Below are positions 14,551 through 26,022 of a DNA stretch of 64,000 nucleotides, in pieces; within the stretch, counting starts at the first letter, position 1; each line of letters begins with the position of its first letter. The notes under the pieces are model-generated. The model saw only the letters and a list, made by a program, of their open reading frames with translations. It did no database searches and had not been told where the DNA came from. The position numbers and the translations under genes are program-made. The stretch is from positions 14,200,001 through 14,264,000 of the forward strand of contig NC_079884.1 in assembly GCF_029227915.1 (NCBI RefSeq), in the 5' to 3' direction. Source of the stretch: Hydractinia symbiolongicarpus (lineage: Eukaryota; Cnidaria; Hydrozoa; Anthoathecata; Hydractiniidae).

Positions 14551-14590
14551 TACTTAGGTAGGCTTAATTTTACTTAGGTAGGCTTAAATG
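14551..14590. repeat. 20-bp tandem duplication
   Basis: TACTTAGGTAGGCTTAATTT is followed directly by TACTTAGGTAGGCTTAAATG. The repeat lies about 320 bp upstream of the Ig/TSP1 gene start, so a regulatory role is possible but not shown. Confidence 0.85.
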
Positions 14591-14839
14591 TACGTCACTA
14601 GTTGTCGTGTTACCCTGTCACAACATTTTAAAGCCGCTAACTTCTTTTCAAAACATATTAAAAGCTGTTTGTTTACTCACGCATTTCGTTTGTTATTTTG
14701 TAAATATATCTTGCTTTGTCAATGCACACCCGTAGAGGTTTAGAAATATTTTTGATATCGATTGGTAATGTTTTGTTATTGAGAACATTGAAGGGGGAGG
14801 TTATTGTCAAGTTAAATAATCAGATAAGTCATTTTTTAA

Positions 14840-14847
14840 TATATAAG
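14840..14847 (+). promoter_or_regulatory. Candidate TATA box of the Ig/TSP1 gene
   Basis: TATATAAG lies 67 bp upstream of the start codon at 14907. That spacing allows a start site about 30 bp downstream and a short 5' UTR. It is a motif match only. Confidence 0.45.
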
Positions 14848-14906
14848 GTAGCGCATGTTGAAGAAGTATCTTACAGAATTTGACGTACTTCGAAGAAAGC
14901 GCAAAA

Positions 14907-17900
14907 ATGCTGATTTTGTTTTTTACGATATTCTCTGTTGCATTTTCAGGTAAGGTAACACATATTTTATTCATAGCATTGGTTTGCAGTTAGTCTGTCT
15001 CATAAAACATACTTCTTGTAAATGTGGTAAATTTATTTGTGGCAAGTCCGTGTGGGTTTGACAGATACGTGACAGGCAAATAGATGGAAATACTGGTGAA
15101 ATATGATCTGTTTAATCCATTTTATCGTAAAAAGAAAACGCAAGGACTTTAATTGACTATGCGTGTATCAGAAAGTTATGTACCCGATCGTTTGAAGCCT
15201 TAATATTGTTTTTTTTGTTAAAAAGAAATGTTGAAAAAACCTCTTTTTAGCAAGGTCTCGCATCTTTTTGCCTGAAATGAAGTTGTTGAAACCAAAAGGG
15301 CTTACCGCGCAAAATGTAAGCAATCAAGTAAGGTTGATTAACTTTCGTGAGTATCACAATTTGAATTAGATCTTGTCACTCCCTCAAGTTTATTATACAG
15401 GCTGTGTCCTACTTTACCAAATGCATAAAACATTTACTGAGTTCTGCTCGACACGGCTTATAAAACTAGTTGTGCGTAACAAAGTGCGCATCATATCTAA
15501 TTTAGCTATGCCGCACATGTTGTCATGGCTTAGCTCGACAGTATCAAATCAAATACCGAACCAAGCCGTACTGAAGCATATACATAGCGTTTTGAAACTG
15601 CTTATTTAGCAAAGCATACAGTTATTTGAGTATTTTCACGCGGTTTGAACTCGTCTCAGCTCTTCTCAGCTCGGCTGGACTCTTATGAAACGGTGTGCCT
15701 AGCCGCACCAAATGGAAACGTGCTGAATATTTTAGCTTTCTTTTCAGTGAGTTCTCAACTCATCGTGCAGACATCATCGGTAAATCTTCGCTACTGTTTC
15801 CATTTATAAAAATTCTTGTTTATGTTTTATCAGTTGTTTTCCATATAGACAACAAAAACATTTGAAACAACACCAAACTAGAATTTTTAAGTACCTATTC
15901 TAAGACATCGAACGTACAAAATTTTGTTCGCTTAAAATTTTCGTCACTCTCGAAAATTTTCCTTATGTTTGTCCGACATTTTACGTCCGATATCTTTAGT
16001 TTCGTTCAATATCTTTAGTTTCTGCAACTCTGGATAATCATACTAAACCTGCAAAACCTGCTGACTGTAAACATTTATAATTGACACGGTAAAGAGCTGT
16101 GATGGAAAACGTCTTTAAAAAGGATTATATTTGTTTTGCTGTGAGTTCTCATCGTATCTCTTAAATAGATGAAGAAATAATATTTATATATCAATTTTGA
16201 TGTTTGGCTAAAAAACAAGTAAAATATTTTTGACATTAAAAATAGATAGATGGTTAAAGATAAAATATTTTGTTTAATATAATCTTCATAATCCGTCACA
16301 CCTTTAATAACACAGTGGAGGATGAAGGTGTGACGTAAATAAAATAAATACGAAGAGAGAGGCAAAAATATGGGAATTTTCTCAGTAAAAGCGCATAACA
16401 ATGACCCGTGGTTATTCTATAAGGATAGAAGCTACAATAAACTCGTAAAAGAGTTTGGAAACAGACTTTAGAGGTGGTAACATTAACAGTCTAACAACAT
16501 TGCGTCAGAAATGACGGTGATTTTATTCTAGTGTCTCATGCTTTCGTTGCTTTACTTCGAGGTGAAGTGTTAACATGGAAATCTTGCTCTGATTTGAAAT
16601 GTCAAAGTCTATTTCAAGGAAATGAAATGCTAGAATAATCTAGTTCCATTTACCAAACGTCTTCCGAAGCGATAAAAACTGTTGTAAACAGTGCAAAGAA
16701 ATACAAGGTGAACCGAAGAGACTCAAACCGGTTTTAATATTATTCGGTCTCATATATGGTCTTAAAAAACTATATTACTAAGCATTTTATAGCCACGGTA
16801 TTAAAAATTAGGAAAATCAGTTTAATAGGTAGCAAATATAAAATCAAATTGATTTTCTTTGTAGCACCAACAGACACTGTTGTAATTGATCTTGCTAAGG
16901 AGACAAAGTTTGTACTAACATGTCCAACACTGAACGATGGAGACTTTGTTTTGTGGTATAAGTACGACAAGAAAGCCTCAAAAGATGTTGAACTTGGTTT
17001 CAGCGACGAAATCTACTTCCCATCCTTAACAGAAGTGGAGATACGCGGTGTGAAACCAGGTTTTTCAGGAGTATATAAGTGCAAGGTACCCTTCACAGAA
17101 GAACTACTCAAAACATTCGAGGTTAAAGCAACAGGTATGTGAATATTAGAAGCAGGAATTAATACACCCCTTTCTTCTTGTAAAAGAATATGATTGGTAA
17201 GAATATCAGGAAAAACTTCGGGTTAAAAACAACTGGTATATTTAGAACAATAGAGACATAAGAATGATGAGCATTTCGATACTTTTATAAGCGTGTAATT
17301 GTGCATCTAAGCAATGTGAAATTGAAAATAAATTTGCCAGGACGTCTCAAGTTGAATCTCGTTCTCTTGTTTATCTTCCTGAATACTAGAATGCGCATTT
17401 TTATATGGTAATAATCCCTGTGTCGGAATGTTACCTGTTTTTTCCTTCTTTTTTATGAGTACCATTTTAAAGAGCATGCTCAAAAGTTTTCAGCTCTAGA
17501 TCAGCAAATGGTTCATCTTCTTGGTACTTGTTAAACAATAACCAACGAAATATTTTTGTTTTTTCTTGAAAAAAAAAACATATACAGTAACTATTTAATT
17601 TTAATACCGCAGAGACATGGCACACTTATTACCACATTACATTGAAAAGTTCAATCTTGGTAAAATGTACTTGCCAATGTATAAAAAGGAATATTTCATT
17701 TTTAGTATGCAAGAGATATGCAATAAATTTGTTACTGTGACAACAACAAAATAAAACTTGACAAATAATGCTACTTAAAGAAAAAAAAATTACAGGATAA
17801 AATTTTTGTAAAACTTATTGAATTACCTTTTTTGTGAAATAATGTAAGTTAAAAAGAAAACTTTACTTTCCGCTAAACCATGATGGGCACCGATTTTTTT

Positions 17901-19278
17901 CACTTTTGTAATCTATTTTAGCTCTCTCACCCCTGTATAAAATTTCGCGATGCGATCCCTGTTTCTTTTCTTAAACGTTTTGTTACAACTATGGCCTTAA
18001 TTTAAAATTTAAGAACTTTGGCCTAATTTCGGATTGCAGGACACTAAGAATCTGTTAAAAATGCATTACAGGGTTAGACAACTCAATAAGATAGATTAAG
18101 AAAGATAAACAAGAATAAAAAAAAGTTCAAAATAGAGACTATTCGAAATATAGATTCCGCCGTCTTTTAATCTCTGTTGTCTCTCTTTTCCTTTTTAATT
18201 CAGATTCGTCCAAGGAAACAGATGTAGTGCTGGTGGATCGTAAGTATGCTATGAAGACTTTGATTTTGTTACGTAGCTAATCTATACTTATTGTTAACTC
18301 ACATTAAACTTATCCTAGCTCCCAAATGGACACTCATTCCCAACCCGCTCAAGATCGTGAGCAATAATAGGGCTGTTATAATACCATGTCGAGCAAGCGG
18401 TAAAGATGTAGTGGTCAAAGCTTTTAAACTCAAGAAAAACAAAGAAATCCTCTATGAACTTCCAAACAAAGGTGTGGTGCTACATACGCCAAAAGCTGAA
18501 GATTCTGGATCTTATTTATGCACTGCAAAGAATCAAGGGGGAAAGCTGAGCCATTACTTTGAGATTTTAGTAAAAGGTTAACAAAATATTTTTGTCACTA
18601 TATTGATTGTCATTGTTTTTATTGTAAAGGAGACGGAAGAGGAAAATATAACGAAAGAGAAACAATAGACAATAGGGATTAATGTATGTTGTTAATTTCA
18701 GTAAACGGTGGAGTATCAGATTGGAATGAGTGGGAGCCTTGCGATGCCGTCTGCGGATATGGTGTGCGAGTACGAAATCGAAAATGTGATAACCCAAAAC
18801 CAGCAAATGGTGGTGCAAAATGCACTGAAAAGATGACTGAGAGACAAAGCTGTAGAATAAGATCTTGCAGTATGAGTTCTTTTATCCCGTCATTATCAAC
18901 TTGCGTTTTTCTGCTGAATTAGCTATAATGATGTTTTCTGTTATTTAGCTGTACCACGGTTAACAAAATTCGGTTTTGAGATAACAGATGAAGAATTGAT
19001 CCTTCATTGCCATTCAAAAGGTCGGTAGTTAAAACGTTTTGTTGACACATCGTATCTGTGTTGCTTTTTTCTTACACTTTTTGGTCTTTATTTTATGTTT
19101 AGGAATACCGTCACCGGCCGTGCAATGGAAATTAGATGGCAGATATCTGGACTCAACATTTGATTCCAAAAGTCCAACTATGAAGATTCCTAAAGCTAAA
19201 GCACGATCGGGATCTTACAGTTGCAAGATTTCAAACTCTGCTGGTTATTTCACAATGTATATTTCAATAGAAGTGTAA
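14907..19278 (+). CDS. Secreted Ig-Ig-TSP1-Ig domain protein, 340 aa, seven exons
   Basis: Exons: 14907-14949, 16865-17134, 18204-18239, 18319-18576, 18702-18869, 18949-19020, 19103-19278. All six introns are phase 1 with GT/AG borders, and the exon sum (1023 nt) reads open to a TAA. Residues 1-14 are a hydrophobic signal peptide (MLILFFTIFSVAFS). Ig1 is at 15-104 (VLTC, LWYK, GVYKC), a short linker at 105-116, and Ig2 at 117-202 (IIPC, EDSGSYLC; the usual core Trp is not seen). TSP1 is at 203-258 (DWNEWEPC, CGYGVRVRNRKC, RQSCRIRSC). Ig3 at 259-340 is split by an intron between its Cys and Trp. No membrane segment or GPI-type tail follows, so it is probably secreted. The layout recalls small relatives of hemicentin, papilin or ADAMTS-like matrix proteins. 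The partner is unknown. Large intron 1 (14950-16864) holds no supported gene. Confidence 0.85.
17135..18203 (+). other. Intron 2 of the Ig/TSP1 gene
   Basis: This is an AT-rich intron with donor GTATGT and an acceptor after a pyrimidine-rich stretch ending CAG. Nothing else is recognised in it. Confidence 0.6.
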
Positions 19279-19540
19279 TCTCATGCTTTTGTATCTGTAC
19301 ATAGTTCGGATTGGACGTCACTGTAGTGGCATTCTTTTTTTTATGTTTTAATATATTTCTAAGTTTTGCTTTCACATGTGATTTTTTTTTTACCTTTGTT
19401 TCTTTAACGCAAAACACGTGGTACGCACAGATTTTTTATAAGAGATTAACCCTGTCAGTACTACTGAAACCGATGGGCATACCTTTTCGGATTAGCTTTT
19501 TCTGAAAGTTGAATTTGGTACAAGGTTAAGTGGTTTCGCG

Positions 19541-21211
19541 CAGCAGGCACACGACGTCGCACAGACGTCTGTTGCTAGTCGCTGCTACGTCGCGACGCCG
19601 GCTACGTTGTTACAACGTCATTTAGACGTCGAATTTCGACCATAAACCGACGTCAATCCAACGTCAGGATTTCCAACGTTACATATCGACCATAAACCGA
19701 CGTCGAAATAACGTCAGGATTTCCGACGTCGCATATCGACCATAACCGATGTCGATCCAACGTTAGGTTGTTAGACATCGGATTTATACTTCAGCACGAC
19801 GTTGTTCTAACGTCGCATGAACGTAAGATTCGAACACTCTTTCAGGGAAAAATTATTCTTAAAATTTTCTTAGAAAAATAAAAAAACGGTTTTTAAAAAT
19901 GCAATAGCTGACTGACTTTTGGAGATTATACGAGGGATACGTTTTTATTAAAACTTTATTTTTAAGAGATCAAGCGCAAAAGTTTCCAGTTCAAATTTGT
20001 AATAGATGTGCCCAAACCATGTGATAAAAATTATGCAATTTGATTTGTTAAAACATCGTACTTTCGAAGGAGGAAATATTCGAACGGAAAAGAAGTCGCT
20101 TCGAATTTAAAAATAAACACAACGTTTTTCTATTAAAGAAAATTGAAGTTGCAAACGTTTTGAAATTTATTTGTTGTTATATATGTGTCAGTTTCTTTCG
20201 CGCTAAAATCGTTGTGTGTTAATTTCAAGCATTTGCTGTTGGTAGAGTATTGTAGATTCTATTTTTACGAAGATATAGAAGAACAGAAAGAAAGTGGAAA
20301 TTTTCAAAATATAATGAGAACGATCAGTAAGTTTTCTTAATTCCCTGTGTTACCCTGAATATTTATATCAAATACAATGTATACATATTTCAAGTTTATT
20401 TGGTGTCATAATTTCACATATGCTATAGAAAAATTTCTTTATTTTAGGTTGATGAAAAAAGCGACAAAAAAGAATTGAGAAGATTCCCGTTTTAAGAAGA
20501 AAAAACAGTAAGTAATTCTAGTTACTTTATAACGAACATTGTATCTAGGGACATCAATTGAAAACTGTACAATATGTAATACATATTTCTTTGAACATCT
20601 AGCTTTACAATTACACATCTTGTCATTTCCGAGAAATGTTCGTATATAAAAAGTGTGTATCTTCGGTCTGTGACAAATTCTCCTTGCAATTTATATCACT
20701 AGTTAGATCATATTATAATACCTTTACTTTCTTTCTATAGCAAATAGAAAAAATGTTGATGAAAAAACGCTTCAATGCTGAAAACGCACGTAAAAAATGC
20801 AGAGGTGATGAAAATGGTTTATGCTTGGGAACATAAAGTTACTGTAAATAAATATGAGTTATCAAGTGTCTTCTGATACTAGTGTAATTTAACGAACTTA
20901 AATACTAGTTGATTATAAAAGAAAATGATTATAAAAAAACCTTTTTGTTTTAAAGAGCCTCTTTGTTACGTCTGTTAACATCACAGCTAAGTCGATGTAG
21001 CGTCGGTTAACTTCGCAGTTATACGTCGGTAAAAGGTCGGCGGACGTCTTTACAACGTAACCACGACGTTGATGGGACGTTGTGCTCTGACGTCGTACAG
21101 AAGTCGAAGTCCGACGACTGCGCGACTTTCCATTCTGACAGTGAGCGGACGTCGCACCGACGTAAAACTCGACGTCGCTACGGCGTCTTTGTGACATTGG
21201 TTTGCCGGCTG
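19541..21211. mobile_element. DNA-transposon-like element with ACGTC-repeat ends
   Basis: The first ~290 bp and last ~260 bp are packed with ACGTC/GACGT motifs in varied spacing, and the ends form an imperfect inverted pair. The left end reads CAGCAGGCACACGACGTCGC. The right end, reverse-complemented, reads CAGCCGGCAAACCAATGTCA. Between them lies ~1.1 kb of AT-rich DNA without a transposase frame. It contains splice-like signals: GTAAGTTTTC near 20328, TTTTAGG near 20447, GTAAGTAATT near 20509, and TTTCTATAG before 20741. Joining these does not give an open frame. It is probably a non-autonomous element; I cannot name the superfamily or a certain target duplication. Confidence 0.55.
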
Positions 21212-22349
21212 GGCGGGGTCGGCCTGCACAAATGCAACGAGGAGCAGTGAAAAATGTGATATACCTTTTTCAAAAATTCACGTCTTAACTGCTGTGTTAA
21301 AGGACGTACCGCAGCATTTCATAACACTCACAATATTTCATTTTAAAATTTTATTTGCAACACTCATTTTAACTTAAGTAGAGAGAAATGGCAAGATGCA
21401 TGAGAATGAACAGATTCTAGCACACATGCGTTTCTTGCACACTTTGGTTCACTTATATGCAGACTTTGTTTGATATAATTGCAGTCAAGCAATGCGTTCC
21501 AAAAACATACAGAGGCATGCGAGAGACGAATTATATTAAGCTAGGAAGAAAGATCAAAACCGAAATACAACTTATTGAATTAAAAACACCTCCAGCTGCA
21601 AAAGTGTTATTAGAGGTAAAAATCCATACAGAGCCCTTTGTCTTCTATATCCAGGATGTTATGAGTACCTAAGACTCAGCATACTTTCTCTTGACCCTAT
21701 TTTTACTGGGTTTAGTGGGAGAAACTGTCCACACCTCAGAGATTCATGAACAATTACGCATAACCCTGATGTGCGGAGATTTTTATGGTAGTTTACAGGG
21801 TATTTCTACCTGCGTGAGGAAGCCAACAGCACACAACAAATACATTAAGACCACACGACTGGTTGCGGGAACGACCGCACCTTTCCTTGGTGGCCTCAAT
21901 GATAAATGTTGACCTAGTTCACTTTTATGCAAAACATTACATGTGGAGTGTGCAAAATGATACCTAAAAACAGGGATGATAATATACGTTTGTAATAATA
22001 TTTGCATCAGAGTTAAAGAAATGAATGCAATGAAATATGCTACTAAAGTATCACTAGAAAATATCGGCGGAACCGACAAAATAACCTCCGCGTGGTCTAC
22101 AATCAAACCCTATATAATACAGAAAAAAAATTCAAGGAGTAGTCATAGGTGTGAAGAAGGTATTTAAGTTCTTGGATGAAGAGAGGCTACGTCAGGTAAT
22201 GCTGTCAAAACCCATTGTTTTTGATAACACGGAAGGTCTCCATGTGAATCGGTATGTTAGAATTTTTAAAAGGTTGGGTAACGGATCTAGATAGATAATG
22301 ATACGGATTGTAGGTATGGATGTCGAAATCAAATATATTTAAATCACTA
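21212..22349. other. Unassigned stretch with broken open frames
   Basis: Two adjacent plus-strand frames (21457-21672 and 21691-21912) are less AT-biased than their surroundings but have no recognised domain. They lie just upstream of the polymerase-like relic and could be decayed parts of the same element. That is a guess. Confidence 0.3.
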
Positions 22350-22760
22350 AGAAGATCAACTCATATCGAACTACCACAACAACTAAAAGCAACCAAAGCC
22401 GTAATAAACGTTAAGAATATTGACAAATGTTTTATGTATGCAAAACTACGGGCACTTTATTCAAAAAAGAATGCACAATGACAAACAAAGTACAAAAACT
22501 ACCTCAACTGTCTCAAATTCAACAACACTGAATTTTCGGTAGCCATCAAAAACATAACTAAGTTTGAGTAACAAAACAATATAAAGTTTAATGTGTTCGG
22601 TTAAGCAGAAAAGATCTACTTCATATGAGTTACAGTTTACGAAGAAGCAATTAATCTGCTACTATTGTTGGATGAACAAACCAATCATTATGTTGGATAA
22701 AGACCTTTCCAAAACTAATTTATATGTAAGTGTTGCACCAATCCTTTTCAGGTAGTATCT
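22350..22760 (+). pseudogene. Relic of a Polinton/adintovirus-like protein-primed polymerase gene
   Basis: Read with several stops and frame breaks, the plus strand gives fragments typical of the region N-terminal to the family-B polymerase domain in Polinton-type elements: ELPQQL, KAVINVKN, DKCFMYAKLRAL, then a run resembling FSVAIKNITKFE and an NLLLLLDEQTNHYV-type segment. No polymerase catalytic motif (DxxSLYP, KxxxNS or DTD) is present in the window. The copy is short and inactive. The family call rests on recalled motif resemblance, so it is moderate. A simple read of the DNA shows at least three in-frame stops. Confidence 0.5.
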
Positions 22761-22914
22761 GCATATAATAGACACATTTAGATATGCCAGACAAAAGAAA
22801 TTGTTGTGGTCGATATGCCGAAGCCCTATTTTAAGCTATTAAAGAGTTAAAGTTTTTTTCAATTTATCACAGGGCAATAAAAATTAATCGCCATACAACC
22901 ATTTATCTCTTAAA

Positions 22915-23105
22915 AAACTGCAACGCTGCAATGATGTATGCGATGCACTTGATTTAGGACATACTGCATACCCGACTAAAGTGCTCCAACTGATCATGTG
23001 GCATAGTTTACGGCTTTTTTTAAACGCTCCACAGACTGATTAACGCCGAGTCACACCTTTACTTGTGCCTTACCCTGTCGTTTCGACGCCGGGTTTCCCG
23101 ACTGG
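22915..23105 (+). mobile_element. Helitron-like 3' end fragment, CCCGGC-hairpin type
   Basis: A degenerate hairpin ends with GACGCCGGGTTTCCCGACTGG. The CTGG at 23102-23105 is a CTRR-type terminus that abuts the TCTC start of the next unit. A diverged copy of the same ~190 bp lies at 24571-24753, where the hairpin is clearer (CCCGGC, loop, GCCGGG). Confidence 0.5.
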
Positions 23106-23279
23106 TCTCTTTAAAAATAGCCGCCCGTGTGTCCGCGAAAGCCGCGTTCCGTAATGGAAAAATGAAATTTTTAAAATGCGCACCGATACCAAATGCGATA
23201 TATTTTTGTCTACTTTTTTGCGACGAGTAAATTTAAAGGACGGGCAACCCCGTTGATTTTTCTACGGGCTAACGACTAG
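23106..23279 (+). mobile_element. Helitron-like short unit A
   Basis: The unit starts TCTCTTTAAAAATAGCCG and ends with GGACGGGCAACCCC, a hairpin around a TTTTTC loop, then GGGCTAACGACTAG. It is 174 bp and non-coding, and is followed with no spacer by the next TCTC start. Confidence 0.65.
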
Positions 23280-24753
23280 TCTCTTTAATAATAGCCGTAT
23301 TCCGTCTCTCTGTCCGCGATAGGCGTGTCCCGTGGCCGAAACACGAAATTTTCAAAATGCGCACCAATACCAATGGCGATACATTTTTACCGACTTTGTT
23401 TTGACCGCGTGCGCGTAGTTTAGAAATCACGACGCCTGATTCTATAAAAAACAATCAAAGATTTTCGCGACTAAAAAGAATCCAAGATTTTCGCTTAAAA
23501 AAACAATTGCATATATTTTTGCAACTGAATGAATTGAACGAAGGACATTTTGATTTTGAAAAAAGTCATGTGCAATGTGTGAGAGGTGCAATGTGTGAAA
23601 GCTTTATATTTTTTTAATATTTGTTTTCTGTTTGTTTTAAGATAATTATATTGTCCCGTTTTTTAGCTACGTACAGATCTTAAGAGCACCAGTTTTACGA
23701 TTTTTGGCTAGGAACGAAGATTTTGAAGGCTAGCTAGCTGCTAGCTAGCTAGAGCCTTACTTTTTACTATTGTGTTTGATATAAGAGCTTTTTATCCTAC
23801 CCAACATTTATTTTTATGTTGAGGATGTAGCCATTTAGCTAGCTATTTGGCTAAAAAGTGAAAGTATAAAAATTCTGTTGGCTACAACAATGTTCTTACA
23901 AGCAATAATTCTTTTGCTAAATGCCGTTAGTTAGGTAGCTACATCTGTTATTATTTTTCTAGAACGTTTTTCTGCAAATAAAGTGACTGAGCGATTGCTT
24001 TAGCTGGAGGGGTAACACAACAGGCTCTTCCCTAAACCAAATTTGCGATGAAGTTTTTTTGAAAAAGAGTATTAGGCCTGTTGAACTTTTTTTAACTGTA
24101 CTAAGCGATTAGCCCAGTGTTAACAACAGACTGTTTTTGTAAAAGGTTGTTATCCCTACGCGCATGTGCAACACGGTTTTCCTGTACTAAGGGGTTAGCC
24201 CATTAACAATTAATTTTTGAACTTTCGCGGGAATCACCACCTGTACGGATGTGCAAAACTGTTTACCTGGACTAACCGCTCAACCCTGTTTTAGCAATGG
24301 ACTGTTTCTTGTGTTTTTATTTAAACAGAGTCAGCAAGAAAGTTTTTTCAAAAGGGCATTATCCCTATACGCCTGTACAACACTGTTTCACTGTACTAAA
24401 CGATCAGACCGGTGTCATAATTAATTTTTTAACTTTCACAAAATCTTTTTCCGCAAATAAAATATATAATATTGACTGATTGTTTCTGCTATGATGGAGT
24501 AACAACGGTTTGTAAACTCTGTTTTTATTTCAGCTATCGTTGCGGGAGAGGTATTTTTATAAAAATATGTTACAGTCGCAACACTATAATGGTGTATGCG
24601 CACAGTCGCAACACTATAATGGTGTATGCACTTCACCTGATTTACAACATGCTACATACCTGTACTAAAGCGCTCCGCCTGATCCTGTTCAACGCCGGGT
24701 CACAGCTTTACTTGTGGCTTAACCCGGCAGTTCGACGCCGGGTTTTCCGGCTA
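23280..24753 (+). mobile_element. Helitron-like long unit B with internal repeats
   Basis: It starts TCTCTTTAATAATAGCCG and runs to the CCCGGC-hairpin end at 24753. The interior contains three diverged ~130-150-bp repeats (about 24100-24440) that share forms of ATCCCTACGCGCATGTGCAA and CTGTACTAA. It also holds a run of GCTAGCTAGC near 23735 and the 30-bp tandem repeat at 24572-24631. It has no coding frame and may be a nested or composite element rather than a single one. Confidence 0.5.
24572..24631 (+). repeat. 30-bp unit repeated twice
   Basis: Two units of ACAGTCGCAACACTATAATG plus GTGTATGC and a final two bases differ only at one position near the end. The repeat lies inside long unit B, near its 3' end. 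Confidence 0.85.
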
Positions 24754-25192
24754 TCTCTTTAATAATAGCCGTATTCCGTCTGTCTGTCTCTGCGTGGAAC
24801 CCCCGCTGAGTTAGAAAATGATGCTACGGAAACACGAATATCAAATGCAATATATTTTTACCCACTTTGTTGCGACGGGTAAATATAAAGGACGGGCGAA
24901 CCCGTGGTTTTTTCCACGGGCAACGACTACTCTCTATAATAATAGCCGTAGTCTGTCTGTATGTCCAAAAGGGTTAACGTGTCCTGTTTCAGAAACACGA
25001 AATGTGATATATTAAGAAGGGGCGACCCCGTGGATTTTTCCACGGGTCTATTTTATAATAGCCGTATACGTCTGTCCGTCTGTCTTTCTCTTATGCAAAA
25101 TGTTAGCTTAGCTGCGCAAGTAGCGAGACGCACGCGATGCGGTATTAAAGGGACGGGCGAACCCGTGGATTTTTCTACGGGCTAACGACTAG
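24754..25192 (+). mobile_element. Helitron-like short units C, D and E in tandem
   Basis: Unit C is 24754-24930, D is 24931-25046 and E is 25047-25192. Each starts TCTCTTTAATAATAGCCG or a close variant, carries GTCTGTCTGTC near its start, and ends with a GAACCCGTGG-type left arm, a short T-rich loop and the CCACGGG right arm. C ends CTAC, D lacks the tail after the hairpin, and E ends CTAG. The units abut directly. Confidence 0.65.
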
Positions 25193-26022
25193 TCTCTTTA
25201 ATGATAGCCGTATTCACTCTGTGTGCGTCAAAAGCGACTTGTGTTAACCACGCACATAATTGCGCACAGCTCTTTGATCTTTTTGCTACGCTGTTGTAAA
25301 GTTTTATTTTCATTTTGTCTTTTGCGAAGTTTCACAAAAGTTTAATTTAAAAAATTTCTTGTATAAAATTTATGGTTAATTAACTTTTATTGTTCCTTCA
25401 ATGCAACTGCCTTGTTATAAATAACTACACAGTCAAAGTTGCGGACAATTACTTTGCGTTGTCCATTTGATTAAAGAAGTTTTAATTATTCGCGCCTTTT
25501 CAAGGAAATTAATGAAAACAAGTTTTTGATAGTAGAAGGAGAACAATAAATTTTAGAAAGATTTTGTAAGTGATTTTTTGTTTGTTCTAAACATGAATTT
25601 GGAATTTATTTTGTAAATTTTGTTTCATCTTCAACATTTTATATTTATTATGACAACAATAAAGCTGGATGTGCTCATTTTTTTGCTGAAACAAAATGTG
25701 TAAGAAAATGTCAAGTTTAGTTTTTTTAAAGCTATTTGCAAGAGAAGCCTCTTTCTTAACCTCAATCAGGCCGTAAAAAAGTGCAATTTATTGTTAAATA
25801 TATGAATTTTGCATGAAAAGCGGCGTAACACTACTTCCGAAACACTATACTATAAAAAATAAAAAGTGCGTAGTTTGTACTGCTTCCGTAAGTGTATATT
25901 TCCAGGGACCATGACTACCGCAGAGTAATTTCAAAACAGGTGCGCGAAATAATTTGATAACATTTGCGCGAAATAATTACGTCAGCTAATTCCCGTGGGT
26001 TGTTCTACGGGTTAACGACTAG
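25193..26022 (+). mobile_element. Helitron-like unit F
   Basis: It starts TCTCTTTAATGATAGCCG and ends at CCCGTGGGTTGTTCTACGGG followed by TTAACGACTAG, so it is an 830-bp unit with the same termini as the short ones. The interior is AT-rich and non-coding. It closes the array; the flanking base after CTAG is T, as expected for A/T target use by Helitrons. Confidence 0.6.

Noticed and set aside
15361-15690. CTCAGCTC-rich inverted-repeat-like stretch in intron 1 of the Ig/TSP1 gene
   Set aside because: The complementary parts are short and scattered; I could not define element ends.
15748-15779. A possible small exon of the Ig/TSP1 gene (acceptor TTTTCAG, donor GTAAAT)
   Set aside because: Its 32 nt would end in phase 0, while the next exon needs phase 1; joining exon 1 directly to 16865 keeps the frame.
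16075-16401. 108-codon minus-strand frame
   Set aside because: Low complexity, within intron 1 of a gene on the other strand, no domain.
23106-26022. CRISPR-like array of repeats
   Set aside because: Units differ in length and have transposon-type termini; the window is eukaryotic.
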